19,880 nucleotides of DNA from Bacillota bacterium (GTDB lineage Bacteria > Bacillota > Clostridia > Lachnospirales > Anaerotignaceae), in the NCBI GenBank assembly GCA_023413275.1, contig JAEZPX010000102.1, positions 1-19,880 on the forward strand, given 5' to 3'. Position numbers and translations under genes: made by a program. The notes beneath the pieces are model-generated. The model did not search any database, was not told where the DNA came from, and saw only the letters and a list, made by a program, of their open reading frames with translations. Shown one piece after another: positions 13,822-19,880 of the stretch. Positions within the stretch are counted from its first letter, which is position 1. Every line of letters begins with the position of its first letter.

Positions 13822-14656
13822 CTTCTGCCACCCCCAAATAAGCATCAATAACCCTTTGATTATTCTGAATTTCATTGGGTGTGCCATCTGCAATCATTTT
13901 ACCAAAGTCGATTACATAGATACGGTCAGAAATATCCATAACCAGATTCATATGGTGCTCAATCATAAAAACCGTAAGATGAAATTGATCTCTGATTTTT
14001 TTGATAAAAGCAGTTAATTCGTCAGTTTCCTGTGGATTTAACCCTGCGGCGGGCTCATCCAATAAAAGCAGGGAAGGATTGGTCGCCAGAGCACGGGCAA
14101 TTTCCAAATGACGTTGTTTGCCATAGGGTAGGGAGCTGGATTTTTCGTCCTTTAGGTCGTATAAGTCCAAAATGCGCAAAAGCTCCAATGAATCCTCCTT
14201 CATCTTCTTTTCTTCCTTCCAATTTAGAAGGAAGGTATCGGCAAATACATTGGCCTTCATGCGCATATGCTTTGCAATCAATACATTTTCCAAAACGGTG
14301 AGCTCTTTAAACAAACGAATGTTTTGAAATGTACGGGCAATGCCCAGTTTCGTAATTTTATCGGGGGTTGGTTCTAATACTTTTTTGTATTTTCCCTTAT
14401 TTTCCCCTGCATACATTTTTTCCATTTTCCCTTTGGGGTAGTTGGAGATGATAAGCTTATTCTCAAAGTCTACACTGCCATTGGTTGGTGCATAAACACC
14501 GGTGATGACATTAAAGGCCGTTGTTTTTCCCGCGCCGTTTGGGCCGATGAGAGAAACAATTTCTCCCTTATGTACCTCTAGGGAAAGGTTATTTACTGCG
14601 ACAACACCACCAAATTGCATGGTAATATCTTGTACGGAAAGAACTTTCTCACTCAC
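13814..14656 (-). CDS. livG: Branched-chain amino acid ABC transporter ATP-binding protein LivG
   Basis: Second ATPase of the Liv importer, 280 residues. It shows Walker A GPNGAGKT (38-45), GIARTFQNIRLFKELTVLENV (the Q-loop region diagnostic of LivG), the divergent signature LPYGKQRHLEIARAL, Walker B LLLLDEPAAGLNP and MIEHHMNLVM. Between Walker A and the Q-loop there is an extra segment of roughly 20-25 residues (NYPKGKMEKMYAGENKGKYK and onward) compared with E. coli LivG. The start is GTG 14656, eight bases after GGAGG and overlapping the livM stop as GTGAGTGA; the GTG nine bases earlier overlaps the ribosome site itself. Tight overlaps with livM and livF indicate coupled translation. Confidence 0.94.
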   Translation of the reverse strand: MSEKVLSVQDITMQFGGVVAVNNLSLEVHKGEIVSLIGPNGAGKTTAFNVITGVYAPTNGSVDFENKLIISNYPKGKMEKMYAGENKGKYKKVLEPTPDKITKLGIARTFQNIRLFKELTVLENVLIAKHMRMKANVFADTFLLNWKEEKKMKEDSLELLRILDLYDLKDEKSSSLPYGKQRHLEIARALATNPSLLLLDEPAAGLNPQETDELTAFIKKIRDQFHLTVFMIEHHMNLVMDISDRIYVIDFGKMIADGTPNEIQNNQRVIDAYLGVAEDE

Positions 14657-15737
14657 AGCCCTCACCTCCTGCCTTTTTCTTTTTATCCAGCCGATTTAAT
14701 ATAAAGTCCCAGTTGAATTCCTTCATTCCCATGATGCCACGGCGGAAGAACAATACAACAAGCATTAAAATGACAGAAAAAACCACCATACGGAAGCCGT
14801 TTTTTAGCAGGGGAACCTTAAAGCTGCCGATAAAGGTCTCCATATCCAAGAAACGCAGCCACCATTCCCTTGCGGCAATGACCAAAAGGGAAGAGATGAT
14901 ACTGCCCGAAACAGACCCCATGCCGCCGATAACAACAATGAGGAGAATGTTATAAGTTAACGTAATATTAAAAGTTGTTGAGGTGATTGCCCCCAGATAC
15001 ATACCCATTAACGCACCGCCAACCCCTGCAAAAAAGGAGCTAATGATAAAGGAAAGCTGTTTATGCTTTGCAAGGTTAATGCCCATTGCTTCTGCGGCAA
15101 TTTCGTCCTCTCGGATCGCCTTGAAGGAACGACCGTAGGAGGAGCGAATGAGGAGGCAAACAACAAAAATGCAAATTCCTACAACGATAAATGGAAAATA
15201 AAAGTTAGGAAACTTGGGAATCAGCTTTAATCCCAAGGAGCCGTTGGTGACACGATTCATAGGGGAACTACCTACAATGATACGAACGATTTCTGCAAAG
15301 CCTAAGGTGGCAATGGCGAAATAATCGCTTTTTAAGCGGAGCACAGGTGCGCCAATGATTGCCGCTAGGATTGCCGCCACAAGCCCTGCCAAAACAAGCC
15401 CTGCCCAAATGGGCACTTGAAGATTGGAAAGCCAATCGGCAACGCCGTAAAGATAGTATACCCCTGGGCGACTTTTAGCGGGTATGGTAAAGATGGCAAA
15501 GGTATATGCACCAACTGCCATAAAGCCTGCCTGCCCTAGGGAAAATAAACCGGTAAAACCGTTTAATAAGTTCATAGAAACTGCCACAAGGGCATAGATT
15601 GCGCCTAATTGTAATACAGTGCGAAGCATGAAGGTAGGCTTTGTAAAATGATTTACATAATACAAAACACCAGCACAGATCAAAAGGGCAATCACGGAAA
15701 AAAGGATTTTCAATTGGGTTTTCTTTTTTTCTGTCAT
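14649..15737 (-). CDS. livM: Branched-chain amino acid ABC transporter permease LivM
   Basis: Membrane subunit of the Liv importer, 362 residues and about ten membrane segments. The family motifs are MNLLNGFTGLFSLGQAGFMAVGAY near residue 54 and the cytoplasmic coupling loop FKAIREDEIAAEAMGINLAKHK that contacts the ATPase. VIGGMGSVSGSIISSLLV is the conserved late-helix segment. The C-terminal tail is Lys/Gly-rich and overlaps livG. Start ATG 15737 with AAGGTG six bases upstream, three bases after the end of livH. No anomalies. Confidence 0.95.
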   Translation of the reverse strand: MTEKKKTQLKILFSVIALLICAGVLYYVNHFTKPTFMLRTVLQLGAIYALVAVSMNLLNGFTGLFSLGQAGFMAVGAYTFAIFTIPAKSRPGVYYLYGVADWLSNLQVPIWAGLVLAGLVAAILAAIIGAPVLRLKSDYFAIATLGFAEIVRIIVGSSPMNRVTNGSLGLKLIPKFPNFYFPFIVVGICIFVVCLLIRSSYGRSFKAIREDEIAAEAMGINLAKHKQLSFIISSFFAGVGGALMGMYLGAITSTTFNITLTYNILLIVVIGGMGSVSGSIISSLLVIAAREWWLRFLDMETFIGSFKVPLLKNGFRMVVFSVILMLVVLFFRRGIMGMKEFNWDFILNRLDKKKKAGGEGCE

Positions 15738-15740
15738 GTT

Positions 15741-16628
15741 TTACACCTTCTCAGTTATTTTTTCGCCAAACAAACCTGTTGGCTTAATTAGTAAAATGAC
15801 GATGAGCAAAATAAACGTAAATACATCGCTAAATTCAGAATAGCCTGCCGCCTTAATAAAGGTTTCTGATAGGCCGATGATAAAGCCGCCTAGAACTGCT
15901 CCAGGAATAGAGCCGATGCCCCCAAATACTGCCGCAATAAAGCATTTCAAACCAGGCAGTGACCCGGCAAGGGGGTATACAGAGGGGCGAGGGGTGAAAT
16001 AAAGGATAGAACCAAGTGCCGCCAAAAAACAGCCGATGACGAAGGTGATGCTAATGACACGATTGATTTTAATGCCCATAAGTTGAGAGGTCTCAAAATC
16101 CTTAGAAACGGCTCTCATGGCCATACCGATTTTTGTATGATTGATTAACTGCATTAGAATAAACACAAATCCCAGCGTTAAAATTGGGGTGATAAAAGTT
16201 ACCACCGAGGTGGAAATACCACCAATGGAAATGGTCTTTGTTAGAAAACCAATGGTGGGGTAAGGCTTTGGCAAAGCTGAAAATAGATAAGTGGCTACGT
16301 TTTGCAAGAAATAGGAAACGCCAATTGCAGAAATCATAATAGACATACGGGGTGCGCTTCTTAAAGGCTTATAGGCCAATTTTTCAATACATACGCCAAG
16401 GGCAACGGTTGCAGAAATCACCACAATGATTGCAAAATACCAGGGCAAAGCGAAATTTACCATGGAAAAAATCATAAAATATGCCGCCATCATGAAGATA
16501 TCCCCATGGGCGAAGTTAATCAAGCGTAAAATGCCATATACCATGGTATAGCCAATAGCTATGAGGGCATAAATACCACCGATGGAAATACCTGTTAAAC
16601 AATATTGTAAAAATGCATTTGCTGTCAT
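15741..16628 (-). CDS. livH: Branched-chain amino acid ABC transporter permease LivH
   Basis: Partner permease to LivM, 295 residues and about eight membrane segments. Signature regions are GISIGGIYALIAIGYTMVYG, LINFAHGDIFMMAAY, the coupling loop MAMRAVSKDFETSQLMGIKINRVI, and FGGIGSIPGAVLGGFIIGL near the C-terminus. GGAGG precedes ATG 16628 by eight bases. It is the first gene after a 194-base spacer from livJ that holds a terminator and a long hairpin, so its expression is probably lower than that of livJ. Confidence 0.95.
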   Translation of the reverse strand: MTANAFLQYCLTGISIGGIYALIAIGYTMVYGILRLINFAHGDIFMMAAYFMIFSMVNFALPWYFAIIVVISATVALGVCIEKLAYKPLRSAPRMSIMISAIGVSYFLQNVATYLFSALPKPYPTIGFLTKTISIGGISTSVVTFITPILTLGFVFILMQLINHTKIGMAMRAVSKDFETSQLMGIKINRVISITFVIGCFLAALGSILYFTPRPSVYPLAGSLPGLKCFIAAVFGGIGSIPGAVLGGFIIGLSETFIKAAGYSEFSDVFTFILLIVILLIKPTGLFGEKITEKV

Positions 16629-16662
16629 GGTTAAAACCTCCAGACAAAAATAATTGATTGTG

Positions 16663-16739
16663 CGGCTTGAAAAGGTTTAAAAAGGGAAGGTATCCATTAG
16701 GATAAGCCCTTGGTTTCCTTTGCAAACCTTAGCAAGCCG
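16663..16739 (-). other. Long imperfect hairpin in the livJ-livH spacer
   Basis: CGGCTTG (minus strand, 16733-16739) pairs with CAAGCCG (16663-16669). After a two-by-two internal loop AAGGTTT (16724-16730) pairs with AAACCTT (16672-16678). Further in, AAGGAAA can pair with TTCCCTT with one mismatch, and TATCC-TAAT-GGATA caps the structure. As DNA it reads as an inverted repeat on either strand, but its place in the livH leader suggests an RNA element. No T-run follows, so it is not a terminator. Confidence 0.65.
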
Positions 16740-16743
16740 TTTG

Positions 16744-16780
16744 GAAAGAAAAATTGCCGGGAGGCGAACTTCCTCCCGGC
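16744..16780 (-). terminator. Terminator/attenuator between livJ and livH
   Basis: On the minus strand GCCGGGAGG (16772-16780) pairs with CCTCCCGGC (16756-16764), seven-base loop, followed by AATTTTTC. Position after livJ and before the permease genes suggests partial termination that keeps binding protein in excess. Confidence 0.88.
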
Positions 16781-16822
16781 GAACTGTTATAAAATTGTTG
16801 AGAGAGCATTCTCTTACAATTA

Positions 16823-18055
16823 TTATTCAGCAGACTGTGTTTTTAAGAAGTTAAACTTGCCATCTTTAATCTGTTTGATGTAAGCTACATTCTTTACAGC
16901 GTCGCCGTTTTCATCAAAGGAGATTGCACCGGTTACGCCGTTGAAGGATACTGCTTTTAATGCGTCACGCAAAGCAACGGAATTCATTGCTTCGGCGCCA
17001 TCCAGTGCCTTCAGTGCTTCGTAGATGGACATATATGCATCATAGCCCAAAGCGGAAACAGCAGCAACGCCGTCGGAACCACCGTTTAATGTAAGGTTCT
17101 GAGGATCGCTGTTCAGGTAAGCCTTGAAGCCTTCAACAAATTCTTTTGCAACAGGGTTAGAGTCATCATGCTCGTCAAAGAATGTGGAGAGAGCAACCCC
17201 TTCTGCGGCAGAGCCTGCAGCAGTGATGATGGTTTCATTTTCCCATGTATCGCTGGCAATAATCTGTGCTTTAATGCCGTTTGCTTGTGCCTGAGGCAGA
17301 AGCAGTGTAGCAGTAGCGATGGAGGAAGGAGCAAAGATGCAATCAGGGTTTGCCCCCTTGATGGTTGTCAGGATTGCATTAAAATCAGACTCGTTTGTCT
17401 GATAGGTTTCATCTGCAACAATGGTGCCGCCCATGCCTTCAAATGCTTGCTTAAAGAATGCTGCAAGACCTGTGGAATAGTCGTCGCCATTCTGGCTTAC
17501 CAGAGCTGCTGTTTTGTAACCCTTCTCGATTGCATAAGAAGCCATTACGGTACCCTGGAAAGGATCTAAGAAGCAGGTACGGAAATAGAAATCGTTACCT
17601 AAGGTCACCTGAGGGTTTGTGCAGGATGCACCTATTGCAGGAACCTGTGCATCAGCAAAGGTTTGGCCTGCGGCAATGGAAACACCGGAGCCGTAAGAGC
17701 CCAGAACTGCAACAACGCCGGAGCTGATTAAGGACTGCGCCGCTGTAACCGCCGCTGTCTTATCGGACTGGTTATCAACCTCTACCAATTGAATTTTGTA
17801 TGTAGTGCCATTAATATCAACGGTTGGATTTACTTTGTTTGCATAACGCATACCCAGTACTTCCTGCATACCACCACCGCCGTTTTCGCCGGTTGTAGGC
17901 TCGAAAACACCGATTTTGATTGTGTCGCCTTCAATTGCAACACCTGTCGCAGCAGCGTTATCTTTTGCAGCATCGCCACCGGGTGCGCCGCCACCACAAG
18001 CTGCCAAGGACAGCATCAGTGCAGCTGACAAAGTCAAAGCAAGGAACTTTTTCAT
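16823..18055 (-). CDS. livJ: Branched-chain amino acid ABC transporter substrate-binding lipoprotein
   Basis: Extracytoplasmic binding protein that captures leucine, isoleucine or valine for LivHMGF. The 410 residues begin with a lipoprotein signal MKKFLALTLSAALMLSLAAC; the LAAC lipobox puts the lipid-modified cysteine at residue 20, followed by a Gly/Ala/Asp-rich linker. The mature part is a two-lobe type I periplasmic-binding fold (Peripla_BP_6 type): IKIGVFEPTTGENGGGG, the VVAVLGSYGSGVSIAAG segment, DYSTGLAAFFKQAFEGMGG, FAPSSIATATLLLPQA and a late ALGYDAYMSIYEAL. GGGAGG (18066-18071) lies ten bases before ATG 18055. It leads the liv operon from its own promoter. Exact ligand preference is inferred from the adjacent liv genes. 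Confidence 0.94.
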   Translation of the reverse strand: MKKFLALTLSAALMLSLAACGGGAPGGDAAKDNAAATGVAIEGDTIKIGVFEPTTGENGGGGMQEVLGMRYANKVNPTVDINGTTYKIQLVEVDNQSDKTAAVTAAQSLISSGVVAVLGSYGSGVSIAAGQTFADAQVPAIGASCTNPQVTLGNDFYFRTCFLDPFQGTVMASYAIEKGYKTAALVSQNGDDYSTGLAAFFKQAFEGMGGTIVADETYQTNESDFNAILTTIKGANPDCIFAPSSIATATLLLPQAQANGIKAQIIASDTWENETIITAAGSAAEGVALSTFFDEHDDSNPVAKEFVEGFKAYLNSDPQNLTLNGGSDGVAAVSALGYDAYMSIYEALKALDGAEAMNSVALRDALKAVSFNGVTGAISFDENGDAVKNVAYIKQIKDGKFNFLKTQSAE

Positions 18056-18161
18056 AATACGACTACCTCCCTAAGTTTTTTTGCCCATTGAGGGCAAAGA
18101 TGTATTTTTGTCGATACGTGTCCGCATCAAATGGACATATGCGTTTTGCATCGCTGTCCTG

Positions 18162-18190
18162 AGTGTACCACAATTTACGTTCTTAGGCAA
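18162..18190 (-). promoter_or_regulatory. Promoter of livJ
   Basis: Minus strand: -35 TTGCCT (18185-18190), 17-base spacer, -10 TACACT (18162-18167). The leader of about 100 bases contains a perfect TTTGCCC/GGGCAAA hairpin (18080-18098) shortly before the ribosome site. An AT-rich dyad lies about 13 bases upstream of the -35 (see findings). Both boxes are moderate matches. Confidence 0.5.
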
Positions 18191-18305
18191 TATTTACAAG
18201 ATTTTTTTCAAGAAAATTAATAGGTTTGCTGTGTTTTACACATATATAATTAATTTATTGACAGCGGTAGAAAAACAGAAGGTTTTCTATTATAATAAAA
18301 GTTAA

Positions 18306-18348
18306 TCTCCTCAATGATTGAGGGATTTACAGAATAGGAGGAGAAGAA
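18306..18348 (+). promoter_or_regulatory. thyA leader with ribosome-site-sequestering potential
   Basis: TCTCCTC (18306-18312) is exactly complementary to GAGGAGA (18338-18344), which contains the thyA ribosome site AGGAGG (18336-18341). The same CCTC can instead close a short hairpin CCTCA-ATGAT-TGAGG (18309-18323). The two pairings are mutually exclusive. Function is inferred. The promoter is unclear: a consensus TATAAT lies at 18291-18296 and TTGACA at 18258-18263, 27 bases apart. Confidence 0.45.
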
Positions 18349-19179
18349 ATGAGTAAAGCCGACCAAATCTTTATTAAAAATTGTACGGAAATCCTTGAAA
18401 ATGGGTTTTCTACTGAAAAGGAAAAGGTGCGTCCCCATTGGGAGGACGGTACTCCTGCATATACTATAAAAACCTTTGGCGTTGTGAACCGCTATGATCT
18501 TTCAGAGGAGTTCCCTCTTTTGACATTGAGGGCGACAAATTGGAAAGCAGCAATTGATGAAATTCTTTGGATCTGGCAGAAAAAATCCAATAATATCAAT
18601 GACTTAAACAGTAAGATTTGGGATTCCTGGGCGGATGAAAATGGGTCTATCGGCAAAGCTTACGGTTATCAGCTTGGGGTACCCTATACCTTCAAGCATG
18701 GCACCATGGATCAGGTAGATAATGTGTTATGGCAGTTGAAGAATACCCCTTATTCCCGCCGCATTATGACGAATATTTATAACTTTGGAGATTTGATGGA
18801 AATGGGTCTGGAGCCTTGTGCCTATAGCATGACCTTTAACGTGGTGGGGGACAAGCTAAACGCAATACTTAACCAGCGTTCTCAGGACACCTTGGCGGCA
18901 AATAACTGGAATGTGGTGCAATATTCTGCCTTATTGATGATGTTTGCACAGGTGAGCGGTTTACAGGCTGGAGAGTTGATCCATGTCATTAGCGATATGC
19001 ATATTTATGATAGACATGTGCCTATGATTCAAGATCTAATGGAAAGAGAACAGTATCCTGCCCCTAAGGTAAGGTTAAATCCTGAGATAAAGAACTTCTA
19101 TGATTTTACCGTAGCGGATTTTATCGTAGAGGATTATCAGCATGGAAAGCCCATAGGAAAAGTACCTGTGGCAATATAA
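18349..19179 (+). CDS. thyA: Thymidylate synthase
   Basis: Methylates dUMP to dTMP using 5,10-methylene-THF as carbon donor and reductant, leaving dihydrofolate. The 276 residues contain the catalytic cysteine at 157 (LEPCAYSMTF), the preceding YSRRIMTNIYN segment with the phosphate-binding arginines, NQRSQDTLAANNWNVVQYSALLMM (nucleotide-binding Arg, Ser, Asp and Asn) and DMHIYDRH. The C-terminus is the canonical KVPVAI that closes on the active site. By eye it is closer to the B. subtilis ThyA / phage phi3T type than to E. coli ThyA. AGGAGG is seven bases before ATG 18349. The DHFR gene follows after 13 bases, so the folate cycle is encoded as a unit. Confidence 0.96.
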   Translation: MSKADQIFIKNCTEILENGFSTEKEKVRPHWEDGTPAYTIKTFGVVNRYDLSEEFPLLTLRATNWKAAIDEILWIWQKKSNNINDLNSKIWDSWADENGSIGKAYGYQLGVPYTFKHGTMDQVDNVLWQLKNTPYSRRIMTNIYNFGDLMEMGLEPCAYSMTFNVVGDKLNAILNQRSQDTLAANNWNVVQYSALLMMFAQVSGLQAGELIHVISDMHIYDRHVPMIQDLMEREQYPAPKVRLNPEIKNFYDFTVADFIVEDYQHGKPIGKVPVAI

Positions 19180-19192
19180 AAGGAGTGAGGGT

Positions 19193-19681
19193 ATGAATGT
19201 AATCGTAGCGGTAGATGAGCAATGGGGCATTGGCAAGGATGGGGATTTGTTGTGCCGTATTTCAGGGGACATGAAGCGGTTTCGTGCCATAACCTCTGGG
19301 AATGTATTGATTTTGGGAAGAAAGACCTTAGAGTCTTTCCCCAATAAAAAACCTTTGCCCAATCGGGAACATATTGTTTTGACAAATAACCTAGATTATC
19401 AGGCAGAGGGAGTTACCCTTTGCCATAGCATAGCAGAAATACCGAAGGTTTTGGAATCATTTAAAGGGAAAGATATTTTTGTGGCAGGTGGAGAAAGTAT
19501 TTATGAACAGCTTTTGCCTTTTTGCGAGAAAGCATATGTAACAAAAATTCATGGAGCCTTTCCCGCAGATACCCGCTTTCCTAATTTGGATGCTATGCCT
19601 GAGTGGGAAATTGTTGAGGAAGAAGAGCAGGAAGAAAACGGCGTGAAATTTACGTTTGTTTTGTATCAGAGAAAGAAATGA
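19193..19681 (+). CDS. dfrA: Dihydrofolate reductase
   Basis: Reduces dihydrofolate, the by-product of ThyA, to tetrahydrofolate with NADPH; the target of trimethoprim. The 162 residues carry VAVDEQWGIGKDGDLL (Met20-loop region), the substrate-binding Asp26 within ISGDMKRFRAIT, LILGRKTLESFPNKKPLPNREHIVLT (cofactor-binding) and IFVAGGESIYEQLLPFCEKAYVTKI. The usual motif near the Met20 loop (proline-rich L-P-W) reads GDLLCRISGD here, a modest divergence. AGGAG (19181-19185) precedes ATG 19193 by seven bases. Last gene of the thyA-dfrA operon, followed by a terminator. The dfrA/folA name is used by function. Confidence 0.95.
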   Translation: MNVIVAVDEQWGIGKDGDLLCRISGDMKRFRAITSGNVLILGRKTLESFPNKKPLPNREHIVLTNNLDYQAEGVTLCHSIAEIPKVLESFKGKDIFVAGGESIYEQLLPFCEKAYVTKIHGAFPADTRFPNLDAMPEWEIVEEEEQEENGVKFTFVLYQRKK

Positions 19682-19706
19682 TAAATATTGAGTTTGCTAC
19701 AAGGGA

Positions 19707-19734
19707 GGGTGTCGACAAAGTCGGCACCCTTTTT
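19707..19734 (+). terminator. Rho-independent terminator of thyA-dfrA
   Basis: A 10-bp stem, GGGTGTCGAC (19707-19716) with GTCGGCACCC (19720-19729; one wobble), AAA loop and TTTTT tail. Confidence 0.93.
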
Positions 19735-19785
19735 GAAAAGTCAAAATGATTCACCATGTTATTGCAAAAAGGAATATATATGCAT

Positions 19786-19880
19786 ATAAAGTTTGGGTCA
19801 AGCCTTTACTATGACGTGCAGGGTTCGGGAGGGAGTCCTGAGAACTTGATTTGAGGCTTGCGAGGTTTGGAGCAGAATCC
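19786..19880 (+). repeat. Intergenic repeat element, copy 2 (runs off window)
   Basis: It shares the exact 18 bases at 19788-19805 with copy 1 (980-997), then diverges but keeps the same design: CAAGCC (19799-19804) opens an arm that can be closed by a later GGCTTG (about 19855), and a GGGTTCGGGAGGGAGTCCTGAG block corresponds to the GGGGCTGGGGAGTGCCCCGAG block of copy 1. A further GGTTTGGAGCAGAATCC unit reaches the window edge, so the element probably continues. No gene is visible from 19735 to 19880. Confidence 0.6.

Noticed and set aside
17168..17569. 133-codon frame antisense to livJ
   Set aside because: Cysteine-rich mirror of livJ codons without ribosome site or family features.
1..19880. 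Mobile elements, CRISPR arrays, tRNA genes, toxin-antitoxin or phage-defence systems
   Set aside because: None was seen: no transposase or integrase motifs, no regularly spaced repeats and no cloverleaf. The two shared repeat copies do not form a bounded element here.

Overview
The window looks like chromosomal DNA from a low-to-moderate-GC anaerobic Clostridium-type Firmicute. The signs are strong AGGAGG-type ribosome sites, a THF riboswitch, a Rex redox repressor beside a YdiF-type ABC-F gene, a two-gene SufCB Fe-S system and the codon style. A Lachnospiraceae or Anaerotignum-like host would fit, but that placement is inference. There is no tRNA, rRNA, CRISPR array, prophage or insertion sequence. 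Most genes are housekeeping, and the less ordinary content is in the leaders, the intergenic regions and one unrecognised gene.

Layout. 1-1600 (+): DNA repair, with a 5'-truncated endonuclease IV, a copy of an intergenic repeat, then an O6-alkylguanine-DNA methyltransferase. 1610-2993 (-): the folate ECF transporter subunit FolT under a well-formed THF riboswitch, and an unknown 190-residue gene. 3100-6025 (+): an apparent operon of sufC, sufB, signal peptidase I, a small membrane-anchored protein and a small zinc-ribbon protein; a separate small DUF1858 redox-disulfide gene follows. 6334-9040 (-): a membrane TPR-like protein and an ABC-F ATPase. 9110-11964 (+): rex, a LysE-type exporter and a MATE exporter. 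12155-13042 (-): a MerR/GyrI-type regulator with a typical 19-bp-spacer promoter. 13062-18055 (-): a complete branched-chain amino acid ABC transporter, livJ-livH-livM-livG-livF. 18306-19734 (+): thyA-dfrA. The window closes in a second copy of the repeat seen near 1 kb.

How they work together. Folate supply and use appear at both ends: FolT imports folates under control of a THF-sensing RNA, ThyA oxidises methylene-THF to dihydrofolate while making dTMP, and DHFR reduces it again. SufCB fits the minimal (SMS-type) Fe-S scaffold of anaerobes. Rex senses NADH/NAD+. LivJHMGF imports leucine, isoleucine and valine; a terminator and a long hairpin between livJ and livH could set a high ratio of binding protein to membrane complex.

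I saw no clearly new multi-gene system. The best leads are competing RNA structures upstream of folT and thyA, the structured livJ-livH spacer, dyad-symmetric sites in the rex, merR and livJ promoter regions, the repeat family present at both ends, and the unrecognised gene at 2421-2993. Start sites were moved from the longest reading frame wherever a ribosome site decided it.
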